Source of the DNA: a virus
Reading direction: 5' to 3' (one strand)
DNA: 24,382 nt
Virus record (IMG/VR): IMGVR_UViG_3300002223_000028
Location: 1 to 24,382 of that record
Below are positions 8,003-16,327 of the stretch, piece after piece (positions within the stretch are counted from its first letter, which is position 1; each line of letters starts with the position of its first letter). The notes beneath the pieces were generated by a model that ran no database searches, was not told the DNA's origin, and worked only from the letters and a program-made list of their open reading frames with translations. Both the position numbers and the translations under genes were made by a program.

Positions 8003-9214
8003 TTATTTCCAAAATTGCCACCAAGATTTTGTTTTCTCAGTATTTCCTTGACTATTTTTATGTAAATAATTAGTTAAATAATTTTTAACCTCATCTGGAA
8101 TATCGCTATCAGCTATCTCTCCTTCTAGTTCAGAAGAATTTATACTCTTATCTCCCCTTGAAGCATCTATTTCCTTAATAACTTTATTGATTGCGTCATT
8201 ATTATTAATAAAATAATTCTTTGCTTCATAATCAAAGTTATTAAAATCTTCTAAAGTAACACTAGCATTTGCCGCTCCCTTATTTAGTTGGGTAGTAGTA
8301 AATAAATCATTATTATTTTTTTGTGATTTATCCTCGCTAATTGCTAATTGCCTATTTTTAAAAGCATCTTCAATCTTATCTCTCTCTTCTTGCCTTCTCG
8401 TGTCTAATTCATCTTTAGCCAATCCATAAGTTCTGTCCCATTGCTCGTTTTCTTCCTTGTCCATCATATTAAACAAATCTACATAAGTATCTTTAACCCA
8501 GTCCAAATCTGCTAACTTCTGTTTTTGGTCAAAAGTAGCTAAATCCACAATCTTATCTGTCATCTGCATAGCATCTTGGAACATTCCTCGTTCTAATTGA
8601 TATTGCTGTCCTACTACTGCCGCTTGTCCTGCCACAGCCGCTATTTTGCTGTTATACTGCCTTTCTATCAATCCCTGCTCTCCTCTTAATAAACTACTCA
8701 AACGCCCCGCATACTGCTGTTCTGCCCCTAAAATACGGCTATTTTTCTCTGCCTCAATGGTTGCTTGTTGTTGCTGAAAGATAGTCATCTGCCCTATTAA
8801 CTCTTGTTGTTTCGCAAATCTCTCTGGCGTAAATCCAAATTGAGATAATGTTTGGGTATAAAGTTCTTGTTGAGATGATTGGGAAGCCCTTAAATCTTCT
8901 CTCTTTTTTTGTAATCCGCTAAATATATTTGCTAAAGCAGAAGTTTTTGGTAAATTCTGCTGTGTTCCTTTAATTGCATCAGTTATTTGTTGGTTCTGTC
9001 CCTGAAACTGATTAAGAAAACCGCCAATCATTGCTGATGTTCCTGATGTATCTGGTGTTACAGATGGTGCTTTAGATAAATCTATTTGTGTAGAAACAGA
9101 GTTTTTGGGTATTGACAATGGAAAAGTCTGTGCTGGTAATCCAGTTATCTTTGACGCTTCTTGTAATAATTCATTGGTTCTTTCGGTAGAACCTATTGGT
9201 GATGTTATAGCCAT
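8003..9214 (-). CDS. 403-aa Gln-rich coiled-coil virion protein
   Basis: After a low-complexity N-terminus rich in Ser, Thr and Pro (about 1-90), residues about 110-300 are Gln-, Glu- and Ala-rich and strongly helical. The acidic C-terminal part is Asn- and Asp-rich and ends in an aromatic cap, KSWWQFWK. No enzyme motif is visible. Together with the next gene it occupies the position of the internal virion proteins in podovirus-type gene orders. A tape-measure role cannot be excluded, but the length is modest and no membrane segments are seen. Function is inferred from context only. Confidence 0.55.
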   Translation of the reverse strand: MAITSPIGSTERTNELLQEASKITGLPAQTFPLSIPKNSVSTQIDLSKAPSVTPDTSGTSAMIGGFLNQFQGQNQQITDAIKGTQQNLPKTSALANIFSGLQKKREDLRASQSSQQELYTQTLSQFGFTPERFAKQQELIGQMTIFQQQQATIEAEKNSRILGAEQQYAGRLSSLLRGEQGLIERQYNSKIAAVAGQAAVVGQQYQLERGMFQDAMQMTDKIVDLATFDQKQKLADLDWVKDTYVDLFNMMDKEENEQWDRTYGLAKDELDTRRQEERDKIEDAFKNRQLAISEDKSQKNNNDLFTTTQLNKGAANASVTLEDFNNFDYEAKNYFINNNDAINKVIKEIDASRGDKSINSSELEGEIADSDIPDEVKNYLTNYLHKNSQGNTEKTKSWWQFWK

Positions 9215-9218
9215 AATA

Positions 9219-9512
9219 TTAATTTAATGCTGGACTTGAACCAACGATGAGTCCTTTAGAAACCGTTATTGTTTTTGGTGTTCCATCTCCTGATGTAAAT
9301 GTCCCACTAAGACCATCTACGCCCACTGCTTTAAATTGCTTACTATCAACATATTGAGCGTTTTTAATAATAGTTTCTAAAGCAATCGTTTCTAATCCTT
9401 TATGATTATGATTTTTAATTAAATTTCTTAATTCAGAGATTTGGTTATCTCTCTCTTTTAGTTGCGACCTTAATTCTTCTATTTGTTGTTTTATTTCTTC
9501 TAATTCTGGCAT
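9219..9512 (-). CDS. short coiled-coil structural protein with beta C-terminal part
   Basis: I place the start at the ATG at 9512, giving MPELEEIKQQIEEL and 97 aa. It lies four bases after the preceding stop at 9517-9519. A longer frame from 9581 would overlap the previous gene by 65 bases and begin with a sequence unlike the rest. Residues 1-35 form a parallel coiled-coil heptad pattern. The C-terminal half (GVDGLSGTFTSGDGTPKTITVSKG) reads like a small beta domain of phage fibres. It may be a trimeric accessory fibre or tail component. The family is not recognised. Confidence 0.65.
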   Translation of the reverse strand: MPELEEIKQQIEELRSQLKERDNQISELRNLIKNHNHKGLETIALETIIKNAQYVDSKQFKAVGVDGLSGTFTSGDGTPKTITVSKGLIVGSSPALN

Positions 9513-9516
9513 AATT

Positions 9517-10995
9517 TCAAATGAGGCGAACCTCTGTAATATAGGGTGTATTTTGTGAAGAAGCGGCACAAGTAAGCTCACATCTTATTTGGATATTCTC
9601 GCAATTATGTATTCCTGCAAATTCTAAAGAAGACATTGCTCCATCGGTGGCATAATCTCTTGTTCCCAGCGTGGTAAAACTATCATTTATATTTTTTCTC
9701 CATTTAATCTTTACCCCCTCTCCTGTCTGTAATGGTCTTGCTAATTGCACCTCTACTTTATCAAAACTCTTTTTTCCTCCCCTTGTACCTACTGGATAAA
9801 ACAAACTTTCAAAATAAGAAGAATAAGATATTTGGCGATTTCCCGAAGTAATTATCCTATCCAATCCTATTGTGCCATCGGTTATATTTTTCCATCCAAA
9901 AAAGAAAGTACCTTCATCATAAGAATATATTGAACCTATGCTTATATTTTTTGTAGAACCATCAAATCCTTCTGAAGTTAAAAATAAGTGCGCTATTTTA
10001 TTATCCTTAATTCCATAAATTCCAGCAGGATATAATCCAGAACTAGAAGAAACTCCTACTAATAACATATCTTGCCACCAAACCATAGATGGATAACCCA
10101 AACCTCCTATTTGAATGGTCTTTTCGTTATCATAATCAAACGGTATTTGATTATGAAACTGTAATCCCGATTCGGTTATTTTCCATATTTTTCCTTTATC
10201 GCCACCAGATATAAATATAGTTCCACCAATTCCTAATAAATTAGTCATTCTTTTTTCAGAAAGTTCTAAAATTTGGTCTACAGTTGAAGCTGACCTATCC
10301 CAAAAAAAGTAAGCTGTTATTGGGTTTTTACTTTCAGAAAAATTATTATCTATATTAACCGCAGCAATTATTAAATATCTTCCCAGTTCCGCCAATCCAA
10401 GAGCTTGATATTCTTCTGGTAAAGTAAATACCTGATGCGTTCCACTCCAATTACCATCATTAAATGTCGCCACATTACTAGGAGTAAAATTTTGACCAGA
10501 TGTTTCATATAAAACAGAAATATACCTCCCATCACAAAAATATACCCTTCCATCGTTTTTGCTTACTAAATAATTATGAATAGTTGCCTGAGAAAACAAT
10601 GGACTTCCTGCTAAATTAGTCCAATTAGGTGTATCAAAATACTTTAGATTATTAGTTGTAAATGTTAATAAATAACCTTTCCAATGTAATACATATTTAC
10701 CAGAAGTAGGATTTGATTCTAATAATCCACTAATAGTTACGGGATTTGTTGTTGGTCCTATAACATACGCCTTATTACTATTTGAAGCAGCGTAAAAAGT
10801 AGTAGGAGAAACAGAAGACCTTGTAATGCTTATAAGTAAATCATCAATAGTTCCCGTAGCTGCTACTGGTAAATAATTTATTCTCGCAATTCCTGATTGT
10901 GAAAACACATCTAAATTCTGACTTCTTGCAAAAGCCCCGTTTCCCACATAAGGAGAACTTGATTGTCCTTGATGAAAGTCTTTTATAATTAACAT
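9517..10995 (-). CDS. putative tail nozzle / beta-propeller structural protein
   Basis: The 492-aa product is beta-rich with repeated short hydrophobic strands ending in loops of the kind YVIGP, FISGGDKGKIWKI and DGRVYFCDGRYISVL. This pattern suggests propeller blades, as in the nozzle (tail tubular B-like) proteins of podoviruses. The N-terminus, with NGAFARSQNLDVFSQSGIARINY, resembles the opening of many phage structural proteins that mention named data series. The ATG follows the TAA of the upstream gene directly. Its position downstream of the adaptor and before the internal proteins supports the nozzle idea. This is inference from fold-like patterns, not a recognised signature. Confidence 0.55.
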   Translation of the reverse strand: MLIIKDFHQGQSSSPYVGNGAFARSQNLDVFSQSGIARINYLPVAATGTIDDLLISITRSSVSPTTFYAASNSNKAYVIGPTTNPVTISGLLESNPTSGKYVLHWKGYLLTFTTNNLKYFDTPNWTNLAGSPLFSQATIHNYLVSKNDGRVYFCDGRYISVLYETSGQNFTPSNVATFNDGNWSGTHQVFTLPEEYQALGLAELGRYLIIAAVNIDNNFSESKNPITAYFFWDRSASTVDQILELSEKRMTNLLGIGGTIFISGGDKGKIWKITESGLQFHNQIPFDYDNEKTIQIGGLGYPSMVWWQDMLLVGVSSSSGLYPAGIYGIKDNKIAHLFLTSEGFDGSTKNISIGSIYSYDEGTFFFGWKNITDGTIGLDRIITSGNRQISYSSYFESLFYPVGTRGGKKSFDKVEVQLARPLQTGEGVKIKWRKNINDSFTTLGTRDYATDGAMSSLEFAGIHNCENIQIRCELTCAASSQNTPYITEVRLI

Positions 10996-12051
10996 TTAAT
11001 TATCTAACCTAATGTATAATGTTTTAGAATCACCATCTGAAACGCTCGATGGAGTGATTGTAGCTGGTGGAGTTCCTGCGGTTACTGTTACCGTGCCTTC
11101 TAAAATTGGTTCTGAAGTTACTCCTGCTTTTAATGGCTCACTCGTGGCTGCTGTCCAAGTAAAAACACCTAAATTTGTAGTACTTACCGTAACAAAGAAT
11201 ACATAATATACTCCTGCTGTAACCTCAACAGAAGAAACTGCCGTAGTAACAACGCTGTCCCCAGATATACTTGCTGTAGTAACATCAATTACTTTAGTTT
11301 GCCCATCTTCTGAATAAAGACCTACCTTACAAGTTCCAGCCACATTTATAGATTGAGCCCAAAAAGATATTTTATTTACTGTTATACTATTGGGAACAAC
11401 AATCTGTCCTACTTTCATAATCGTATTATCAGCGGCATTTGCTAAAACACTTAATGATGCAGTATTTATAAAATTAGGTCGTGGGATTAGAGTAACAGCC
11501 GCAGGAGCAGTAGCTTGATCAACAAAACTTAATACAGCAGACCCATTAGTCTTAATAACCTGACCATTAGTACCATCTGCATTAGGAAGTTGCAAAAGAG
11601 CAGTTCCTACCTTTACCTTTCCTGTTCCTTTCGCTTTTATATCTAAAGAAATATCAGTATCATCTCCTGTCGCAGATATAGATGGACTTCCTGAAATCGC
11701 TGCATTAACTAAAGTAACCTCATTTATAGCACCTCCTGTGGCGGTAATTTTTACGAGTTCATTTCCGTTCGTGTCTAAAATAGATGTTCCTATTTTGGGA
11801 CTTGTTAATGTTTTAGCGGTAAGAGTTTCTGTTCCTGTTTTAGAAACAGCTTTATCTGTACCCGTAACTCCACTTAATTTATAATCGTGTGAAGTAGTTA
11901 CCGCAGAACTATCAATGCCAACTTTTGCTTCTATTGCTTCAGCAATATCGTTTATATTAGTATGTTGAGCAGAATGAGAAGGACTGGTTACTGGGTCAGT
12001 AGCCGCAGGATTAGTTAATGCATCTAAACTTGTCGGAAAATTTGAAGCCAT
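10996..12051 (-). CDS. fibre-like virion protein with beta-sandwich C-terminal domain
   Basis: The 351-aa product opens with MASNFPTSLDALTNP followed by SHSAQHTNINDIAEAIEAKVG, an N-terminal block I associate with minor structural and fibre proteins of many environmental phages. The middle (TGTETLTAKTLTSPKIGTSIL, SPSISATGDDTDISLDIKAKGTGKVKVG) is a repetitive beta fibre segment. Residues from about 185 form a jelly-roll-like domain with a C-terminal Thr/Pro-rich stretch. It is probably a virion decoration or short fibre, perhaps carrying a binding domain. Receptor specificity cannot be read. A 27-base AT-rich spacer separates it from the 51-aa gene upstream. Confidence 0.65.
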   Translation of the reverse strand: MASNFPTSLDALTNPAATDPVTSPSHSAQHTNINDIAEAIEAKVGIDSSAVTTSHDYKLSGVTGTDKAVSKTGTETLTAKTLTSPKIGTSILDTNGNELVKITATGGAINEVTLVNAAISGSPSISATGDDTDISLDIKAKGTGKVKVGTALLQLPNADGTNGQVIKTNGSAVLSFVDQATAPAAVTLIPRPNFINTASLSVLANAADNTIMKVGQIVVPNSITVNKISFWAQSINVAGTCKVGLYSEDGQTKVIDVTTASISGDSVVTTAVSSVEVTAGVYYVFFVTVSTTNLGVFTWTAATSEPLKAGVTSEPILEGTVTVTAGTPPATITPSSVSDGDSKTLYIRLDN

Positions 12052-12078
12052 ATATTTTTATTTATTTTATATTATTAT

Positions 12079-12234
12079 TTATGATTTATTTTGAAACGAC
12101 CAAGAAGAAACGTTCCCGATAGAATCATAATTTACCACAATACCATCTGGGTCTGTAGCAGAATTATATTCTAAATCACTATCATTATATGCCCACGCTT
12201 CTCCAGCTTCACTTTGAAAAGTCCAAGTAGTCAT
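12079..12234 (-). CDS. 51-aa acidic small protein
   Basis: This short ORF fills the interval after the adaptor gene. Its ATG comes three bases after the TAA at 12238-12240. It encodes a product opening MTTWTFQSEAGEAWAYND, with four tryptophans, many Asp, Asn and Ser residues and no Cys. The WxFQ motif appears near both ends (WTFQSEAG and WSFQNKS), hinting at a small internal duplication. Its length and tight coupling argue for a real gene. It may be a small virion or head-tail component. The family is not recognised. Confidence 0.6.
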   Translation of the reverse strand: MTTWTFQSEAGEAWAYNDSDLEYNSATDPDGIVVNYDSIGNVSSWSFQNKS

Positions 12235-12237
12235 AAT

Positions 12238-12966
12238 TTATATTGGGTTTTTTATATTAGGACGTATTCTTACCCTCATATCCACATTTCTTTTTGTCGC
12301 CCAATCTTTAATTTGCTGTTCGTATTGGTTAATAACTAATAGTATTTTCTCTGCCTTTACGTTATCTAAATTTCTTGCTATCGCATAATCCATTGCCCCA
12401 CCATAAGCCAAATAAGGGTGTAAAGACAACTGTATTCCTGGTTCTTTGGTAGTATCACTATCTACAAACTGGTCTATATCTCTTGCTAAATAAAGTTTTA
12501 ATCCTAAAGCAGTTGTAACGCCAGTAGTTGCTGGTTTTGGATATAAAAACAAAGAGTTTCCAATAATATCGTAATATCTTGGCGTTCCCGATGTTTCGTA
12601 GTATTCCGTTAGGGCAGAACCTTGTATCTGGGCTTTGTCAAACTGGGTTACAAGTAGATAATTATTATTTTGGTCTAATACCTCTACTCTTTGGATATCT
12701 AAAGAATTTGTAGGCAATTCATAATCTTGTTGCTCTGCTACTAAAGTAGTTGTGGCGATTGGCAGAGTAGTGTAATTCTTGTCATCAAACTCCCAAGTAG
12801 TAGAACTTTTCCATATTAAAAATACTAATTTTCTTAACCAAGAATTAGCTGACCTCGTAAAATCAGCGATAGGAAAAGAAGTTGTATCAGCACTATCTAA
12901 TCCTAAAAGGAAAATTGTGTAGTGATATAAGCTATTTTGTTTATTTGTAGTATCGTTTAATACCAT
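12238..12966 (-). CDS. head-tail adaptor (tail tubular A / gp4-like)
   Basis: The 242-aa product is a mixed alpha/beta protein. An early block with Trp residues (NSWLRKLVFLIWKSSTTWEFDD) is followed by a middle of beta strands (QDYELPTNSLDIQRVEVLD, GTPRYYDIIGNSLFLYPKP) and then a helical C-terminus (HPYLAYGGAMDYAIARN...EKILLVINQYEQQIKDWATKR). The pairing DYxLPxxxxxIxxVxV with YYDIIGNSLxLYPxP is typical of phage adaptor proteins that dock onto the portal ring. In ordinary short-tailed phages this gene directly follows the capsid gene. Here about 6 kb of glycan-related genes intervene. Confidence 0.72.
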   Translation of the reverse strand: MVLNDTTNKQNSLYHYTIFLLGLDSADTTSFPIADFTRSANSWLRKLVFLIWKSSTTWEFDDKNYTTLPIATTTLVAEQQDYELPTNSLDIQRVEVLDQNNNYLLVTQFDKAQIQGSALTEYYETSGTPRYYDIIGNSLFLYPKPATTGVTTALGLKLYLARDIDQFVDSDTTKEPGIQLSLHPYLAYGGAMDYAIARNLDNVKAEKILLVINQYEQQIKDWATKRNVDMRVRIRPNIKNPI

Positions 12967-12967
12967 A

Positions 12968-14308
12968 TTATTTTCTAATGCAGTGCCAATTCCAATGTTT
13001 ATCCATATTAGAACTGCCTAATTCTTCTATGACCTTTATTGTAAAATACTTTTCTATTAAGTTTTTAACCTCTTTTGCTGAACCTCCGCATTTTTCAATA
13101 TAAGCTGGGTAGTACTCAAACATCATTTCCAGTTCGGGATTACTTTCAAATGTCTTTATTAGCCCTCTTAATACCTGTGGCTCTGAACCATCTACATCTA
13201 TTTTTATAAAATTTATTTTGTCTAATATTCCTAAATCTTCAAACACCTCATCCGCAGTAATTGCCTGACACTCAAACTTCTTATCTATTGGTGGCATTTT
13301 TACTTTTTCTTTTTTATCCCACGCTGCCATTTCTAATAATGTTGTCCTGTCTGAATATCCATTTATCTCTATGTTTTTTTTAAGATAAGGAAATTGATTT
13401 GGTGTTGGCTCAAAAGCTATAACTTTTCCTTTTTCTCCAACTTGTCTTGCTAATAAATTAGTAAAATATCCTATACTTGCTCCAATATCTACTGCTATTT
13501 GCCCTTCTTTAACTCTATTTTTAACAATAGCTGATGTTATTGGCTCCCAAGTTCTCTCTATATTTCCAAAGTTCTGCATCACTGATTTCATTCCTTCATC
13601 TGCGTCTTCTGGCATTGAAAAACTATGCCCGTCCATCTCAACATATCCTTTATCTTTATTTATCTGTTCTTTCAATTTTCTGTTTTCTTCCAATGCTCCA
13701 TATAAAGTTGCATAATATGTTCTAACATTTAACCTTTTCCAGTGGTCGCACACATAATCAAGATTAGCAAATATCTTAAATCCTTTTTCTTTTGCTCTTC
13801 TGCTAAACGCTATATCTAAACCGAATACTCTAATTCCATCTGCGTCATACTCATTTAAGAAAGGTGCTTTTACTACTTCTAAAACCCTACGGGATAACAT
13901 TATACAACCAGTTCCCACTGCGTCTACTTCTATAATTCCTTCTTTGTCGTCTAATAAAATAGGTGAATACATACCCTCTGATTTTCTTTCAAATACCACT
14001 GGAGCTGGTATTCCATCTCTATACATAAAGCAGAGAGCGGCAATGACATCTTTTTGATAATCAGCCATATTTATTACTGATGGCGGAGCTACAATATCAG
14101 AATCAATCATAAGAAGATAATCATATCCTTTTGCTAAAAACTTTTGCACAATCATATTCCTATTATGAGAAATTGGTTGTTCATTAAAATACTCAACCTC
14201 AACATCATAATCGGGACTATTCTTCATATAATGCAAACTATCAGATAATTTGGTTTCTATTTCTCCCTGATTTAATACCGCACACAAAATACTCTTTTTT
14301 TGACTCAT
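12968..14308 (-). CDS. GT2-like glycosyltransferase fused to FkbM methyltransferase
   Basis: The product is 446 aa in two domains. Residues 1-215 are GT-A/GT2-like: ILCAVLNQGEI at the start, a metal-binding DSD at 69-71 within YLLMIDSDIVAP, and a candidate base region LDIAFSRRAKEKG at 164-176. Residues about 245-446 are an FkbM-type SAM methyltransferase: the SAM loop VDIGASIGYF at 273-282, AFEPTPNQFPYLKKN at 298-312 and IKIDVDGSEPQVLRG at 368-382. One polypeptide could therefore transfer a sugar and methylate a hydroxyl of the same glycan. Its start overlaps the preceding stop as ATGA. It is the last cassette gene before the adaptor. Domain calls are strong; the acceptor is unknown. Confidence 0.85.
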   Translation of the reverse strand: MSQKKSILCAVLNQGEIETKLSDSLHYMKNSPDYDVEVEYFNEQPISHNRNMIVQKFLAKGYDYLLMIDSDIVAPPSVINMADYQKDVIAALCFMYRDGIPAPVVFERKSEGMYSPILLDDKEGIIEVDAVGTGCIMLSRRVLEVVKAPFLNEYDADGIRVFGLDIAFSRRAKEKGFKIFANLDYVCDHWKRLNVRTYYATLYGALEENRKLKEQINKDKGYVEMDGHSFSMPEDADEGMKSVMQNFGNIERTWEPITSAIVKNRVKEGQIAVDIGASIGYFTNLLARQVGEKGKVIAFEPTPNQFPYLKKNIEINGYSDRTTLLEMAAWDKKEKVKMPPIDKKFECQAITADEVFEDLGILDKINFIKIDVDGSEPQVLRGLIKTFESNPELEMMFEYYPAYIEKCGGSAKEVKNLIEKYFTIKVIEELGSSNMDKHWNWHCIRK

Positions 14309-15114
14309 ACTTCTTCACTTAAATTATTAAAATTATATTCTTTTCCTGTTTTCTTTTTAATTCCAAATTGCTCTAAAATAATACTTTTTGGTTCTTCATA
14401 AAATATCTCTCCCTGTGCAAACAGATGTTCAAATGTAGTTGAGATATTATGGTCGTGAACTACTACACAATACTTACTACCCCCCATTTCTTTTTCTTTA
14501 AACACTATTGGCACAAATTCGTGGCTTTTAACTAATCTAATAAACTCAAAATGCTTACTCGGATTTAGAAATGTTTCATTTTTCATCATTATCGTATGAA
14601 ATGGTGGATGAGTTGTGGGTTTCCAATAAGCCAATCTATCTTGAGTATAACTATAAATATATCCTTGCCTGTGAGTTAATGCCGTTCCTTCTTTAAACTC
14701 TTCTTTGTTAATATTTTCTATAACATCTTTCGCATACATATCGTCAGAAGCAAGATTTACTAATTTTACATTCTTTCTTCCTACCAACTCTTTTAATTCT
14801 GGCAATATATTATTTAATCTTTTTAAAAGTCCTTCGTTCTCGGTTTCTGCATACTTATCGTCCCAAAATGCTATTCCTCCAAAAGTGAATATATGCGGAA
14901 GTGGTATTTTAATCGTTTTAACTAACGGATTATCTCTTTCTTCTGGTCTAAATTGACACCATATTACAAAGTTTTTATCTCTTTGATTAAGAAGTGATTT
15001 TAAAGTAAATTTATGAAACAACTCTATTCTGTTTTTAAACCATTCATCTCCTCTGTAATTTGGTTTTCCTAAACCAGTAAATGGAATAAATAAAATTGTA
15101 ATTTCTTTTTTCAT
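14305..15114 (-). CDS. glycosyltransferase, rhamnosyltransferase-like
   Basis: The 269-aa product has an N-terminal stretch with RIELFHKFTLKSLLNQRDKNF (residues 29-49) and an SDDMY motif at 123-127 that would be the DxD-like metal and nucleotide-sugar site. This arrangement (FTLxSLxxQxDxxF, then a conserved acidic pair about 80 residues later) is typical of a phage and bacterial family annotated as putative rhamnosyltransferases. The sugar donor is uncertain. It is coupled to the HAD gene upstream and to the GT2-FkbM gene downstream by ATGA overlaps, so it belongs to the same cassette. No membrane segment is seen. Confidence 0.72.
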   Translation of the reverse strand: MKKEITILFIPFTGLGKPNYRGDEWFKNRIELFHKFTLKSLLNQRDKNFVIWCQFRPEERDNPLVKTIKIPLPHIFTFGGIAFWDDKYAETENEGLLKRLNNILPELKELVGRKNVKLVNLASDDMYAKDVIENINKEEFKEGTALTHRQGYIYSYTQDRLAYWKPTTHPPFHTIMMKNETFLNPSKHFEFIRLVKSHEFVPIVFKEKEMGGSKYCVVVHDHNISTTFEHLFAQGEIFYEEPKSIILEQFGIKKKTGKEYNFNNLSEEV

Positions 15115-15386
15115 AAATACGAAGTTAAATCATTCCAGCCATTAAAGCGAATCGCTCTATCGTCAAAATACATTGTCGCCGGCGGTTTTTTGTAAAGTTC
15201 ATAACCTATCCTATACTTTCTCAACCATTGCTTTGTCCCTGCGAAATCCTTACAAGCAGTCATTAAAATAATTTTATGCCCCTTGCTTTCTATCCATTCT
15301 AAAGCTGGAATTGCATTATCGTTGAGTTCACCAAAATGATTCCTAATAATACCATCAACATCTATTGCTACGGTCATTTGTTTCAT
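15111..15386 (-). CDS. minimal HAD-superfamily phosphatase
   Basis: At only 91 aa the product has all four HAD motifs: motif I DVDG at 9-12 (nucleophile D9, acid/base D11), motif II Thr at 43 in ILMTA, motif III Lys at about 66-67, and motif IV DD at 75-76 in MYFDDRAI. It lacks a cap domain, as in the smallest HAD phosphatases acting on sugar or nucleotide phosphates. ATG 15386 overlaps the ATP-grasp stop (ATGA). HAD and ATP-grasp genes are often adjacent in bacterial surface-polysaccharide clusters, which suggests a precursor-processing role here. The substrate is not determinable from the sequence. Confidence 0.8.
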   Translation of the reverse strand: MKQMTVAIDVDGIIRNHFGELNDNAIPALEWIESKGHKIILMTACKDFAGTKQWLRKYRIGYELYKKPPATMYFDDRAIRFNGWNDLTSYL

Positions 15387-16327
15387 TTTATAACTTCATG
15401 ATTTTTATCAATTATAATCCCAGACCAATACCTTAAAAGAGTCAATCCATATTCTAATTTTACTTTAACTTTTTCTCCCATTAACATCTTTATCATTAGG
15501 TCTGGCATATTTAATCCTGACGCTACGGCTAATGGCAATCCACCAGAAGGAAATCTATTATTTATATCTATACAATAAGTTCCTTTTTTATTTCTAATAA
15601 ACTGGATGTTCCAACAACCAACCATTTCAAATTTCTCTGCTATTTTCTTAGACAAATCTGATAATTCCTTATCTTTGATTGTTCTTCCTTTGGTGCATAA
15701 TCCTCCTTTCGCCTCTATTCTCGTTATTGGTAATGTTGCTATAACTTTTCCTTTCAAATCCGACAATCCGTCAATGGTATATTCCTGCCCCTCTATAAAC
15801 TCACTTGCAAACATTCTTTCCTTATCCTTAAAGTGAAACTCTAATTCTTCCTGATTATTGACTCTATGAGTATTCTTCGTTCCAGTACTTGATATTGGTT
15901 TTACTATTGCTGGAAACTTGACTTTCTTATCAAATAGCTTCGGTGCATATATGCCCATTTCCTTCAATACCTTTGAGCAAATCACTTTGTTTTCCGTCAA
16001 AATATACACTTCTTGTCTTGATAGACACATTCTTAATCCTAATTCCTTAAAACCTTCGGTAAATTCGGATAGGGCAAGAATATCAGCAGAGTGAGTTGGT
16101 ATTATAATGTCAATCTTTTCAAACTTGCATACCTGCATTACCGCAGGTATAAACCCAACATCACTGGCTTTGGGAAAAATATACCTTCTTTTAGTCATAT
16201 ATAATCCTACTGATAACTCATCTGCATCTCCTGAAATAAGGTTATATCCCTTTCCTTCAAGAGCTTTTAATACATTCATTCCATTTGTCCCTCCAGCACC
16301 CGTGATTAGAACATTCAATTTAGGCAT
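15383..16327 (-). CDS. ATP-grasp ligase (carbamoyl-phosphate-synthase-like)
   Basis: From the ATG at 16327 the product is 314 aa: an N-terminal Rossmann-like pre-ATP-grasp domain (NVLITGAGGTNGMNVLKAL, residues 5-23), then an ATP-grasp fold with IVKP (K143), an EFIEGQE loop at 177-182 and a metal-binding DINNRF at 254-259. Ligases of this type join a carboxylate to an amine, and some act in glycan or peptide modification. An in-frame ATG at 16369 would overlap the GNAT gene by 50 bases. I prefer 16327 because GGAAGAGG precedes it at suitable spacing and MPKLNVLITG is a normal family start. The overlap is 8 bases. Confidence 0.82.
   Translation of the reverse strand: MPKLNVLITGAGGTNGMNVLKALEGKGYNLISGDADELSVGLYMTKRRYIFPKASDVGFIPAVMQVCKFEKIDIIIPTHSADILALSEFTEGFKELGLRMCLSRQEVYILTENKVICSKVLKEMGIYAPKLFDKKVKFPAIVKPISSTGTKNTHRVNNQEELEFHFKDKERMFASEFIEGQEYTIDGLSDLKGKVIATLPITRIEAKGGLCTKGRTIKDKELSDLSKKIAEKFEMVGCWNIQFIRNKKGTYCIDINNRFPSGGLPLAVASGLNMPDLMIKMLMGEKVKVKLEYGLTLLRYWSGIIIDKNHEVIK

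Noticed and set aside
10371-10553. 60-codon minus-strand frame inside the nozzle candidate
   Set aside because: It is an out-of-frame shadow of a long, well-formed gene on the same strand.
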